Source: Gelatoporia subvermispora B
Lineage: Eukaryota; Basidiomycota; Agaricomycetes; Polyporales; Gelatoporiaceae
Reading direction: 5' to 3'
DNA: 64,000 nucleotides
Assembly: GCA_000320605.2 (NCBI GenBank)
Contig: KB445798.1
Span: forward strand, 1,557,541 to 1,621,540
The notes under the pieces were generated by a model. That model searched no databases and was not told the origin of the DNA. It saw only the letters and a program-made list of their open reading frames with translations. Every line of letters begins with the position of its first letter. Within the stretch, counting starts at the first letter, position 1. This document shows positions 25,792-38,500 of the stretch, piece after piece. The position numbers were made by a program, and so were the translations under genes.

Positions 25792-26660
25792 CTTCGAGTT
25801 GTGACGGGACCTTCCACGGTAAAGTAGGAACTTATAGGTCAGACGTTGATAAGATCGGTAATGGATTGGATTCAGACGTTTCTTTTCGAGTTCGTGAGCC
25901 GGTTAAGTCGGAGAATTCAAGCGAGTAAATGGCATGCGAAGTCGAGTCGATCGAAGGCCGCAAAAGACGCGTCGCGTTGCGCTCCAGTCACCCGGCAATC
26001 CGGCCCGCATCCCCGGTGGCTGTTCAACTCGTGTGAGTCGTGTCTTGACGCCAACATCAGGCTGTTGGCAAGTATGCTGTGAGCGTGATCGTCCGGTCTA
26101 CCATGATGCTTCGGTTGCGCTCACGGCGGTGTTCAACATCTATCATACGGTAGTTTAATGTACGATCTGTGATGTGTGGAAGTTTGGGGACTCTTGGCCG
26201 ATCCCTATCTGCCATATCAAGGGAGTGTCGCCTGTGGCACAATACTCGCCATACATGTGAGCGGTGGTAAGCTCGCAACACTTGAGGCGGACAGGTACAG
26301 TCGCCACCGCAGGAGTTATGAAAGCGTCGCATTTGATTCAAGTTGCGCTTGAGAATTCAAAAGCAAGTGGAATGACGTGTCAACTGCATGCCATTCTGCA
26401 TCATGAAAGGAGGCAACGGATCACAGAAGGAGCTCGAGTCCACTCAGTATTCGTTCACGATCATTGCAAGTTGCGACCCGTCCGCCTGACGCGTGGGAGA
26501 ATAGCTGAAATCGAATTCGAACCGAACGAGCGCCAGCCCATCAACTGATCCAGAGCCGGTCTTCCCTGGGTGGAAAGTCTCTTCCATCAATTCCCTCAAT
26601 GCCTCCGGATGTCTGCTGGCCGCCGTCCTCTCACTATCTCCGCATACAGACCGTCTGACC
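25792..26660. other. Divergent promoter region with possible unassigned 5' exons
   Basis: This lies upstream of ORC5 (minus strand) and the unknown gene at 26661 (plus strand). The plus-strand frame feeding into 26661 is open back to about 26500 without an ATG, so that gene may start in an exon here. A minus-strand frame at 26444-26683 is equally open; I cannot decide between them. Confidence 0.35.
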
Positions 26661-28699
26661 ATGCGCCTCACTGTACGCATCAACTACAGAAGCACTCGTG
26701 CTCGTGAAATTGGATCATTCAAGAATGCAGAGTCGTCCGCGGAAGCCAAGTTCTTTGCGGAGGAGATTCAGAAAGACCTCGATATGCTCTTGCTTCCTCC
26801 GCCACACATGAAGCACCTCATATATGGCTCGGGGATAGTTGTCTGCCATTGGGACACCGCAGCCAATAGTGTACGTATCTTCCCTTGGTCTATGATCCAA
26901 ATGGGGTCGCAAGGACGTTAATCAAGCCCTCACCGGGCGGGGGAGAGGTCCTTGACAGTCCACCATCTGCATGTTTCCCTGATACCAAATGTGAGGCCGA
27001 GCGTTGTGTTGCAGGACCTGCATAGAACAATTCAGAAGGGATTTAAGGTTGCAGATAAGATCAAGTCATTCTTGGGCGACTCATTCATGTGAGTGCGGCA
27101 CCTCCCGATAGCACACATTGCCCTAATCTGCATTAGAGCATGGCTATCTCTGGGTGACGAGTGCGTTCCCTTCTGCAATCTGCTGCGATCCGATCATATA
27201 GTGCCCGTTCAGCGATCCACATTCGACTGACGTCCGGATAACTGTGTCACAAGGTCTGTCGTATATCTGATTGGCGTAGGTGTTGTCCTCATCTCTATCG
27301 TCAGCTACAAAAGGACACAACAAGGCAAAACAGCTGTACGTGCCCAAGGAGTCAAGAAAGCGTCGTTCTATGCAGTGTTTACGCTCTCAGAGTCCACTAC
27401 TGGAAGCGAGCGCAAGTTCCAGTGCGGCTGCCCTCCCTGATCCAATCAAGCGAAGCCTTCCACCTGTACGGAGACCAAGCACCGCCTGTACAGATCCACC
27501 TCTAGACCCTTTCCTCGAAGGACAAAGAAAATCTCGTGGTGGTTCAATGCTAGACTTAACTGACGCGCAGGATACCCTCCGGCAGCTGAGCCAGTCGAAT
27601 GCCTTCATGAGCCTTCTGCAGCATACAGGGCAGCCGGTAGGTTTAATGCTGATCACCGCTAGCCAAGCTGACCCGATCCTTTTGACACGAAGCAGATCAA
27701 GTCTGAGCCTGAGCCTGTAGATGCACTGTTTCCGGCTCCTTCTGCGCCCGGCCTAGAGCCCGCAGATTCATTCGAAGCTCTTGAACGCTCTGTCGATCGA
27801 CCTCAGTTCATCAATCAGTACCCAAACCCTATACCAGTCTCGGTGAAGGCTGAGCGGGCCCCAAGTCCTATCACGATCCCTCTGGACTCGCATCAAGACG
27901 CGATCAACCTGGATGCCCCAGCTCCTGTTCGAACAAAACGCAGTAGGTGGGACCATCGGAACGGCTCAGATGATCAAATGCATGACGCGGTTCCGCTCAA
28001 ACGACCGAGGACCGAGAGCGCGAGTTCATCATCCCTGGCACATTCTTATTCGGCACCTGCGTCAAGGCCTGACACAAATGCTACAACTCCAGAGTTCAAA
28101 CCGCCGCCTTCGGCTCCGGCAACACTTAGACCGGCGAAGGAACCTCCACGCGAGCCTGCGGCTGACAGACAGCGGAATGCCTTCACACAAGCGCCCGCTG
28201 CAACAGTACCCATGTCTAATTCACCTAGCAAATCGCATCCACTGACACGCGAGCTCTGGGACATTCGACGGCAGATCACAGCACTTAAAGCCCGCGAAAA
28301 CGACACGTTGCGCGAGCTGCGAAATGTCGGTGCACTTCCTAGCGCGAACGATGCAGGGCCAGAGATGCCCGAGTCGTTCCACTTCCTACAGGATGAGATT
28401 GCCAGTGCGTTTTCTCTGTTCACAATGGCGACATCGCCTGCAGCGCCGATCACTCACTTCTGGTGGCACCTACAGACTTGCGGGGACGAGTACAGCGGGA
28501 AGAGACTGCGCGGCGAAGCGCGGAGACAGCGCTGGCGAACGAGCGCCACCGCAGGATACACGCGGAGGGCGTGCTGGAGGACGCCAGGAGAGAGACGAAG
28601 CAGCCGTTCGTCGTCCCTGCGCTCATGAATGCATTCGAGCAGCTCTCGGGATGGTCGACTGATTTGCTTCTTATCTCCGACGCCGGCCTCGATTACTGA
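26661..28699 (+). CDS. Unknown protein, disordered with C-terminal coiled coil, probably nuclear
   Basis: Multi-exon gene; its 3' part is secure and its 5' end is not. From 5' to 3': SAEAKFFAEEIQKDLDMLLL and YGSGIVVCHWD; after an intron, a frame with VHHLHVSLIPNVRPSVVL and IQKGFKVADKIKSFLGD; a Ser/Pro-rich exon (LPDPIKRSLPPVRRP, DTLRQLSQSNAFMSLLQ); then a long low-complexity exon. That exon holds two sumoylation-type motifs (IKSE, VKAE) and basic clusters (RTKRSRW, PLKRPR) that could act as nuclear signals. A 66-nt intron (28409-28474) joins FHFLQDEIA to NLRGRVQREETARR, extending into a long heptad-like coiled coil. It ends SDAGLDY. I recognise no family. The given start (MRLTVRINYR) is only the first ATG in the open frame. 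Confidence 0.55.
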
Positions 28700-29648
28700 A
28701 GGCCGAGTGTATCTTTGTTCTCACCTTTGCATATGTGAGTTCGGCTTGATAACTTCGGGCACACGATAGTCTTGGCAGACCGTAGTAGCACGCATCCTCC
28801 TCTCAGACGGTAACGACTCTGCTTGCCCTCCTTGACGCGGCGATGTTTTTCAACTCACGTACAACGGAGAATTGTGTGTTGCGTGTGTCGACACAAGCAT
28901 ATTCACTCTCCTATCTATCAACGATAGACACGAGTTTATTATTAGTCAATTCAGATGTCTTCCGTGCTCGCTGTTCGCCATATTTGCCGCTGCGGGCGGT
29001 CTTTGCTCAGTCAAAACGATCGCGGATGTCTGCGCCACAATTGATTTTGCGTCGGGCATCGGTCTGGAGGACCCCGGCATATTCACTCAGATATTGGATC
29101 TTGGAAACCCCTAAAAAAAGGTGCTTTTACCGGCATAAGTGGCATCTGATCCCAGCCATATATGGACATAAGGCCCATTTTATTCGGCTATAGATGCCAT
29201 AAATGGAGACAATGCAGCGAATCTCGGTTACTTTGACAGACATACAGTCTCAATAATCTTACAGTACCCATTACACGGCGGATCTAATCTCGTAGCAGAA
29301 ATGCCGGGGTCCTCCGCCTGGGTCCATATCGGGCGGCTATGACAATCAGTGGTACTCACACCTTTGACATCAGGTCCCCAGCCTCCCGTGCTTGTTCTTC
29401 AGCAGCTCCTGCGACGTTTCATTGCAGTATCAACATGGAGAGACAATTTTATCAGTATCGCCATAACGCAAATCGATATTCTCACATCTCGACTGAGCCA
29501 ATGTCGCTCACTAAGCCTGACAGAGATACGGGGTCGGCCTGAGTGAGTTCCAAAGCATGTGGATGACAAGTAAGCTGACAGACAACTGCCGATGTATGAA
29601 TAAATTTGCGGTTGATTTTCCACGTATTCTTCAGGGCCGTAAGACCCG
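28700..29648. other. Intergenic
   Basis: Promoter side of OYE-B. No supported gene; small open frames only. Confidence 0.45.
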
Positions 29649-29656
29649 TATAAATA
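29649..29656 (+). promoter_or_regulatory. TATA box of OYE-B
   Basis: TATAAATA lies 68 bp upstream of the ATG at 29717. Confidence 0.6.
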
Positions 29657-29716
29657 GCTATCTCCTTTCCTCGAAACTACAACCACAGCTTTTCGACGCC
29701 GCAGAACAAGCCTGAC

Positions 29717-30946
29717 ATGTCGACCGAAACTGCACTCCAACTCTTCCAGCCCATCCAAGTTGGCGACGTCCAGCTCCAGCACCGGATCGTTCTCGCTCCC
29801 CTCACACGACTCCGCGCAGACAAGACACATGCTCACACGGACCTTGCAGTCGAGTATTACAAGCAGCGCGCAAGCACGCCCGGCACACTCCTCATTTCTG
29901 AGGGCACGTTCATCAGCGCAAAGGCGGGCGGGTACGCGAATGTCCCGGGCCTATGGACGGATGAGCAGCTCGCGGCGTGGAAGAAGGTGCGTGCACACAC
30001 CTCTCCGTCTGACGATGCATAGTTAACAAGTCATATTCACGATTACAGGTGACCGACGCGGTGCACGCGCAGGGCTCGTACATCTTCTGCCAGCTCTGGG
30101 CTTTAGGACGTGCCGCGAACGCCGAGCAGCTCAAGTCGGAGGACCCCGCATTCGATGTCGTCTCCGCGTCCGACATTCCCCTCACGAGTGGGTCCAAGAC
30201 ACGCGCGCTCACGGAGGCGGAGATAAAGGAGTTCATCGACACGTACCGTACTGCAGCGCACAACGCGGTGCACCGCGCAGGCTTTGACGGCGTCGAACTG
30301 CACGGCGCGAACGGCTATCTCATCGACCAGTTCTTGCAGCACGTCTCGAACAAGCGCACGGACGGGTATGGCGGGTCCATCGAGAACCGTGCGCGGTTCG
30401 CGCTGGAGGCAGTTGACGCTGTTGTCGGCGCAGTCGGCGCGGGGCGCACGGGCATCCGCCTGAGCCCGTGGGGCGAGTTCAACGAGATGCGCATGGCGGA
30501 CCCGAAGCCGCAGTTCGCGTACGTCGTGGAGCAGCTGAAGGCGCGCCACCCCGACCTCGCGTTCGTGCACCTTGTCGAGCCGCGCATCAGTGGGACTTCT
30601 GAGCGCGAGACTGACGCGACTGAGTCGAATGACTTCATCCGTGACATCTGGCTCCCGCGCCCTCTCATCTCCGCAGGTGGCTTCACGCGCGAGTTAGCTA
30701 TTGCGCAGGCCGAGAAGACGGGTGAGCTAGTCGGAGTTGGCCGCTACTTCATCTCGAACGTGAGTTGTGCTCATTTGTATACTGTGCCGTATTGACGTCC
30801 CTTTTGACCAGCCCGACCTTCCGCTGCGCTACAGGCACAATGTTGCGCTAACGCCTTACGACCGGGACAGCTTCTACACCCGGGAGTCGCCGAAAGGCTA
30901 CACCGACTTTCCCTTCTCGGAGGAGCTGAAGGGCACGAAGTTGTGA
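29717..30946 (+). CDS. OYE-B: Old Yellow Enzyme-type NAD(P)H:flavin oxidoreductase
   Basis: FMN-dependent ene-reductase, 371 aa, exons 29717-29986, 30049-30759 and 30812-30946. TIM-barrel signatures are LFQPIQVGD and HRIVLAPLTRLRAD at the N terminus; [11 protein letters not shown], with the His/Asn pair and proton-donor Tyr of the family; [22 protein letters not shown]; and SAGGFTREL with GVGRYFISNPDLPLR for phosphate binding. Only two introns remain, the first and the last of the five in OYE-A and OYE-C. The three middle introns are cleanly absent and the frame runs through all three sites. The coding sequence is markedly GC3-rich compared with OYE-C. No signal peptide. Such enzymes reduce activated C=C bonds; here the substrate is unknown. 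Confidence 0.95.
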
Positions 30947-31260
30947 AGTTGTAGCAAGCGCAGAACTGCCGGCAGAGAATACGTCCTAGCTTTTATTGTG
31001 ATGTTGAGATCTTATTGCATGGTTTAGATCCATAAAATGATGGCCGGAAGGTGTGCATCTCGTGCACTTCTCGCGCAGCGATTGGCAGATACGAGAGGTT
31101 ATGATACATTATGTTGTGAGTATACATTGATTGGTAATACACGGCGTGGTAGATTGTACAATGATTCAGCGAACCAGCCGCAAGGTCTATGAGTCTACGT
31201 ATTCAATCGTATAGTATGTCTATTAGGTCGAGATCAGGAGATGACAAGCCGACTTGCAGC
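30947..31260. other. Intergenic between convergent genes
   Basis: AT-rich 3' flanks of OYE-B and the Kre9-like gene; nothing else seen. Confidence 0.5.
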
Positions 31261-32134
31261 CTAGAGAGCCATAGTGATTCCGACAAGAGCCGGCCAGAGG
31301 ATGAAGACAAGACGGAACTTGACGCGTTCGAGGTCAACAGTTGATCGCCGTCCAATAATGCCAGTTCCTGCACCAGTCTTCCTGCCGTTGACAGAATTCT
31401 CATTTTCATCCTGGCTATTCTGGCTCTGGTTTTGAGGTTGTTGCGTCTGAGTTTGCGATGTTGCAGATGGCGCTATTGACGTCGACCGAACCGCGCTAGG
31501 GGTAGGCCCGATAGTCGAGCCTGCAGTAGAGTTCGAGGTAGGCATAGTCATCATACGCGTCGGAGCCGGGGGCGTGCCTACGAGGGCAGGGGTCGTGCCG
31601 ATGAGAGAAGCAACAGCAGCGTCGTTGGAGCCAGAACCACTAGTGACCGGGGCAACGTCGCCCTCGACATGACTGATGCTAAAGCGGGCAGTGTACACTG
31701 AGAGCTCCGGGTTGTTACAGACAAAACGCATGTAGCTGAAGGGGATGTGAGCAGGGCTAAGAGTAAGGGGTAGGACGGTGTACTAGTCTGAGCCATCGTG
31801 CGCCCAGGTGGGCGCAATCCAAACTTGCTGGGAGCGGCTAGTGGGTTCGACTCCATCTGCGAGACTTGCCACGAACGTCTAAGAGACATTGAACCCGAGG
31901 TGAGCATCTCCTTGGATCGGGAGCACGCCAACCTACGTCGTTTCCGTTGTAGAGTTCTAGTTTGACAGGGCCCATATCTTGCAGAGCGGGCTGGGTGTTG
32001 TCGTTGATCCAAGAGACCGTGGCGGATCGTCCAGCATAAAGAACAGAGCTGGCAACAGGGTATGTGGTGTATATGTTTGCATTCACTGAGAGTACAGACA
32101 GAAGAGTCGCCGTTAGAGCGTGTATGACCAGCAT
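31261..32134 (-). CDS. Kre9/KNH-like GPI-anchored secreted protein
   Basis: Secreted wall or surface protein of roughly 250 aa in three exons. The N terminus is a signal peptide (MLVIHALTATLLSVLSVNA). It is followed by the Ig-like fold of the Kre9/KNH family (Ser-Thr-rich GPI-anchored membrane family): TYPVASSVLYAGRSATVSW, VKLELYNGND, then, after an intron, TFVASLADGVEPTSR and WIAPTWAHDGSDY, then YMRFVCNNPE and YTARFSISHV. A long Ser/Thr/Pro/Gln-rich stalk (many potential O-glycosylation sites) leads to a hydrophobic tail, FILWPALVGITMAL, typical of a GPI-attachment signal. The yeast relatives affect beta-1,6-glucan; the function of basidiomycete members is unproven. Confidence 0.88.
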
Positions 32135-32584
32135 GTTGAATAGAAATTTATGGCTAGAACACTGCTATGTCAAATTTGTCGCCAGCCGCCAAAGAGTGGG
32201 TATCCTGTACTAGCAGACCTAGCCTTGTCGTCAACGGTTGTCGGTCGATGGTCGTCGGTTGGTTTAAGTTGCGACTCAACGCGACGCGCCGACTGCTTCA
32301 ACACGCGCCAAGGGGTTAGGGTTTGTAGCCTAGCTCCTCAACGACACTCTACTCGTTCTCTACAACTGCCACCATCCTGGGGCCCGGAATACTGTGAATC
32401 AATCTTAGTTAGACATCTGACATCGGGTATCATATCCATCTCACATCCTGTGTCGCGGCGGACAGACGCTGAACATTGACACTGTCCCACCCCCGCGCTT
32501 GCTCTGATACATCTGTTCGACTGCGAACGAGCAGATGTCGACTCCTCGCGCTTCCATACTCCTCTAGCTTCACCCGAACAACCT
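32135..32584. other. Divergent promoter region
   Basis: This lies between the Kre9-like gene (minus strand) and the BEACH gene (plus strand), with pyrimidine-rich tracts just upstream of 32585. No supported open frame. Confidence 0.5.
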
Positions 32585-35500
32585 ATGTTTCGTACCCTAC
32601 TTACGCCTTTAAGCGCGCGTTTCTCGTTCTCGCCTCGCCTCGATGACGTTCAAGACCTGCCCAACGCTCCTGAGGACCCGACCCCGGAGGACTTTGCCCG
32701 GGATGTCTTGGTCGAGCTTATGCGCAACTCTGTGGACAGGCTGAAGGCGGCTGAGGACTTGAAGACTCGCATTGAGGTACAGTGATATACACGTTGCTGT
32801 GTCCTGTCGGTGCTGAGCGTACCGGATCTTGAGGTACTGTCCGAGATCCACCGCATACTGCTACAGGACTCCTGTACGAAGGATGTTTTTAGGGAGATGG
32901 ATGGATTCCTGGTGCTCATTAGTGTACTGGCATCCCTACGCGGTCCGCCATCATCGCCCACCTCACAGTCGGAGGACAGCAACACAGACATCCCTGAGGC
33001 GACCCGCTTAGTATTTGTGTGTTTCTCGGAAGCAATGTATAAGCATCGTCAAAATGCACAGTACTTCAAGGTCAGACAAGTGGCTTTGTGCATTGTCGAC
33101 GGCTGACCAAACCATAGAGTTCCGTGACGTATGAATCTCTAGAGCAGGCGCTCCAGGGCTTGCTGTCAGACGACAAGATTGCAGTGCAGACCTGTGGATA
33201 TCTCGTATCTCTCGCAATGCATAACTTCTCTTTCTCAGACACATTCACTGTCAAGGCGGGCACTGAGTACGCTGAGGTCAACCGGCACATACAGCGGCTC
33301 GAGCGGTCGTTCGGTAGCATTCAGCATCCGGAAGCCCTACTTCTCGTCTTCAACCTCATCCCCCGAATATTCCCAAATAGTTCTACACTTCGTTATACTA
33401 TCTACAAGCTTCTCGAGCGACTCGCCTCACACAACCACCGCAATTGCTGCGGCCTCAGCAACCTCGGACTTGTCCAATTCCTCTTTGCACGATTCTGCGA
33501 CGCAAAGGGCGACCCAGCTGTCACGAAGGAGGAGCGGCAAGCTGTCCAGCGGTTATTACGGAAGCTAATCGATGTCGGGACGACGACCGAGGAGGCACGC
33601 GTGATGTTCCGGCAAGTGGTGCGCGAGGACCAGACGCTAGATGCGGACGTGCTGGAGGTACTCCGTGCGGGGATGAAGGTCCGCTGGCCGGAGCACTTCT
33701 CGCTCGAGTCGCCGGCCGCGCTACAAGTTGCTCAGACGGGCGTGCGTGGGCTACCTCAGACGGGCTTTACGTTCATGGTGAGTGCATTATCAGTCTTTGC
33801 TAGCATATGGATGTAGAAACTTCACTGGGGATAGGCATGGATTTGGGTAGAAAAGCTGCCGACACAACACACAGACGCGCTGTTCACGTGCCGCCTGGGC
33901 CCCCAGGCGCTCTTCACTCTGAGCATACGCCCCGACGGCGCGTTCGCATGTCATAGCTCTGGTGCGAATACCGCCGCCGTGTTGCAAGCTACGGCGCACA
34001 AGGCGCGATGGACGCACGTAGCCGTCACACACTACCCACATCGAGCTTTGAATCCGACCGTTCGTGAGTTGTCACATCAATTTGACGACCATAGTCGCTC
34101 AAGTGCATACTATCAGGTCTGTTCATTGACGGCGCGTTGGTCGCGTCTCAAAATTGGCTGTATCCGAAAGGCGCGAACGTCATGTCGACGCTCGAATACG
34201 TCCTCGGCGACACCCGAGAGAGCGCGACGCTCGCATGGTGCGTGGCGTCCGTGTATATGCTCTCGATTCCCATAGGTAAGATATTCGTCCTTTAGAGATA
34301 CCTTCTACCTGAACGATTCATCACTGACATATGACTAATATAGCGGACCTACTCCTCCGATTAATCCACCATTTCGGGCCACGATACGCTGGCCGCTTCC
34401 AAGCGGCAGATCTGGTTAAATTCCTTACATACGAGGCGTCCACCGCTCTGAACATCCACATGTCGAGCAACTCGTCAGGCGGCGTGGTCCCCCCCGACGT
34501 TGTGCAGCTACGGTCTGTCATTAGGAATGGACCCGGGATCAACCCTACGAGCATCTTGTGGACGATCACCCCTGCGAGCTTTATTGCGGACGACGAAGCG
34601 GAGGGCGAGGAGCAAGGGGTGAGGATAACAGGTGATGTTGTCCTCGCAAAGAGCGGATGCCTGGATCTAGCAATGTGGAAAATTGGGGGTGCAGCTCTCC
34701 CTCTGAAGTTGGTGCAGTTAGCTAATGTAAGTCGACCCTCTGATGAGTCTGGAATGGAATTAGCTTAAAAATCGCGCTTTTGTTAGAATCCCCACGAAGT
34801 GTCACGATCGCTGGGCATTCTGACTGACGGTCTGCGGAATAGCTGGCAAAATTCGGAAGATATGGAACGCTTTCGTCAGTTTACCTACTGTGTATGGGCT
34901 ACGCCTTCTGATGAAGTATGGTACAATAGGTGGTTACGATATCCTGGCAGAATGTCTGCGCAACAAGAGCAGTCTCATCAACATGACTGGTTACGAGACA
35001 CTCTTCGAGTTCCTTGGTTTGGACTTCCGGTATCCAGAGTGGGTCCATTATCGTTTCACGGGCCCCCAGAACACTCACCCTCCAATGCAGTCACTCCACG
35101 ATAACCAACGCTGTTGCGTATCGCGTGCTCGCCCTGGACTTTCAGCTCTGGTCACGAACAAAAGCAGATATCCAGCGTGTTCATCTTGAGCATTTCGCAA
35201 CGCTGCTCGAAGTCAGCAAATATAAGAATTTCAACCTACGACAGCGCATCGCGAAGATGGGCGTCGTGCGGAAGCTCTTGTTTGTACTGCAAATGCAATG
35301 GTACCCACATGAGATGCTCCCATTCTTGATCGACGCTATGAGGGTGGTTGCACAAGCGCATTTTACGGCAGACGATGCAATCAAGCCAATCATCTCGTAC
35401 TTGGCTGCCAACCTGCACGATGGTTTGCATTTTCTGTTCTTCAGCCATTCTATTGGGTTGACCACGGTTCGTCTCCAGCAGACTCAGGGGTCACTTCTCC

Positions 35501-38500
35501 AAGGTCGATCGTTTCACGGGTAGATCACCACTACGCCCACGCCAAAGCAGAGATGGTCTTTGAGATGCTTGTCTCCATTCTCAGATCACCCGACTCATTT
35601 CAGAAGTTCACGGTCGCCCTCCCACTAACGCGTATCATCCTGCTGCTTCTCGGCGAGCGCCCAACTCCGGCGACGGCCACCTTCGTACTGCAAATGATCC
35701 GTATTAGCCTCGACGCCTCGTCGACGTTCAGCCGCAAGTTTGAGCTCGTGAGCGGTTGGAACGTGCTCAAGTCTGTCTTGCCGCACTCCTGGGATGCCAA
35801 CGTTCAGCGGGCGGCGTTCGAGGTGATGCTGCAGAGGTCCGACGATTCACAGAACCCAGTCGTAGTCGGCTGTCCGAATATCTTGTCTGCTATCTTCTCT
35901 GTCCTGAAGAGCGGGCTCGAGAGCATCGAGGGCACTGCAGGAGGGATTTCACCCTCCGATGGTAAGATTCCGTGCCCTCTTTCACATACACACCGCCCTG
36001 AGCGGGTATTCCCAACAGTTGACAGTGCTACAACAGAGACAAATGTAGAGCATCTGTTAGAGGCTCTGATCGAACTACACTCCACGTGTGCTGCTTTCCG
36101 CCACATATTCAAGTCATCCAGCATCACGCAAGCATTCATAGACGCATATCAGCCATTTGTCATTTCCATGTCTTCCGCTCCAGAGGTCTCACAAGCTGCC
36201 ATTCGCATCCTAGAAAAATTGTCACATCTTGCTTTGAGTGTCGCGCTGGACGAGTCTGTCGCTGGCTCGCAAAAGAGAGAGGTAAGCGTAATATGTATAA
36301 TGGTGTTGGTTGTAGTTCATTTGACTTGATCATAGATTATGGAAATCTTGCAAGCCGCTGAGACCGCGCTCAATCCACGTTACGATCAAGAAACTAGAAT
36401 TGACTCTGTTGCTCTGGTGGGTGGCAAGGCTCGAAGACGACGGCTGGCATCTGTGCGCTTGAGCGTGCAGCTTGGTGAAGGTACTGTCAAGCGTTCACAG
36501 GCTCGAATCCGTGATTGGCGGAAGAACGTTGGCGCCACGGAAACGAAGAGACTGCGGAAGTTGATCCTCGACCTGTACGCCGTATCTTGCGTCCTATGTC
36601 CTTGCCTTGTTACTCATATCAGATTCAATAGGCGCGAACATCAGCGACAAGTCTCTGCGTTGACGGAATGGGCTTCTTCCCTGACCACAGAGCGCGGCTT
36701 GTGGGCCAAAGCTGGCGTTGCACGACGATGGAGGTTAGACGAAACCGAGGGACCGTATCGAGTCCGGTACGTATCACCTGGCGTTACAAGTCATTTTCTT
36801 ACCTACATCATTAGAAAGAAGATGGAGCCCGCTGAGGAGAAGGCGTCGAGCTCGAAGGTTGATGTTACAGCGCGGACACTTGATTTACAGGAGACAGGGT
36901 CTGAGTCACATTCCCTGAAACGAGTGGAAGTGCCTCCATGGGCGGAGTCGTATGAGATTTCATCCACCGACGTGGACGGTACGCGATGTCATGCCAAACT
37001 CAGGATTTACAGCACTGAATTGTCCGGTAGATCAACTCGACGAGGAAATCCTTGATGACAAGCACCGGAGGGTGCGACATGAATTGGAGCCAGGAGATGT
37101 AATCGAGGCTGCTAGCACTGTCGCACGCGTCTTCGGTGTTGATTCTTCACGTAAGTGTATGAGGTACCCCTTCTGTTAGTAGGCACTGATCTCTCTCAGC
37201 TGGGCTGCTAATCTTTGGTCGAACACATTTGTATATGCTCGATGGCCTTGTTGAGAACGATGATGGCGAGATTATCGACGCACATGAGGCACCCAGACGA
37301 TTGTTATTCGTCCCGGGCAGTATCGTTGAGCTGGACGGCCCTCAAAAAGCACAACGCTGGTCCGTCAAACGTGGATAAAATGATACCAATTCGGCACTAA
37401 CCTTGAACAGGAGTCTTGAGCAAGTAGCGAGCTACAGTGATCGCACATTCCTCTTCCGCGATGTCGCGTGAGTAACTGTGTAACACAGCTTTCGGGACAC
37501 CTAATATTGGTTCCTAGGCTGGAAATCTACTTCCGGGATAGTCGATCCCTCCTGGTTGTGTTCTTAGAGAAGCGACAACGACAGGAAACAGACGACCGAC
37601 TATCTGCCCTTGTCGGACGTCCTTCCGTCGATTCGCTGACCCCCGGGCTTCTTGCATCCCCAGGAGGCCTAATGTCTCCCCTTAGGTCTCCGTTGGTCGG
37701 CCGAATTGGTAATAGAGTCGGCGCTACGCTCAACGCTTCGGTTCTCTCAGGCTTTCGTATGGATGAGCTTGCTACAGCTCAGCGGAAGTGGCAGGCCCGA
37801 GAGATCTCGAACGTGAGCTGAATTATCGATGATCGCGCACTTGATAACTAACTTGCACGCAATACGCTCTAGTTCACTTATCTGAGCATTCTCAATCAGA
37901 TCTCTGGTCGCACCCCCAGTGACGCGACTCAATACCCGGTGTATCGTACGTGGAACATGGGTCACTTGCTTGAGTACAGTGGTTGACATTTGACAGCTTG
38001 GGTGCTCAACGATTACTCCTCCACAATACTGGATCTGAAGTCTGCTGACTCATTCCGGGAGTGAGCCTCGGCCTCGCTGTGACGTCAAGGGAATGCTGAT
38101 CAGAACTTACCGATTTCAGCTTGAGTTGTCCGATGGGTGCATTGACTCCTGCTCGTCGTGAGGCGGCACATTCACGTTACGTGAACCTGGAGAGCGTCGA
38201 AGAGAAGCCATTCCATTACGGGACCCACTTCAGCTCATCGATGATTGTTTGCCACTTCTTGATCAGGATGGAACCATTCACCCATATGTTCAAGACCTTA
38301 CAGGTGCGTTCGTTTTATCTCACTTGATTCTGCTAAGAAAATTGACATTGTCCAGGGTGGCGACTGGGACCTTCCAGACCGACTCTTTAGGTCGGTTTCT
38401 ACATCTAGGTCAGGTTGCTGAGAACTCATGCTACTCCTTAGTGACGTGAAGCGGTCGTACGAATCTGCCTCCCAAGATCTCCGAGGAGATGTTCGAGAGT

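Noticed and set aside
26444..26683. Minus-strand 79-codon frame opposite the unknown gene's 5' end
   Set aside because: Protein-like in places, but no continuation by splicing was found; the plus strand is at least as open.
31840..31860. B-box-like GGTTCGACTCC suggesting a tRNA
   Set aside because: It lies inside the coding exon of the Kre9-like gene and has no matching acceptor or anticodon stems.
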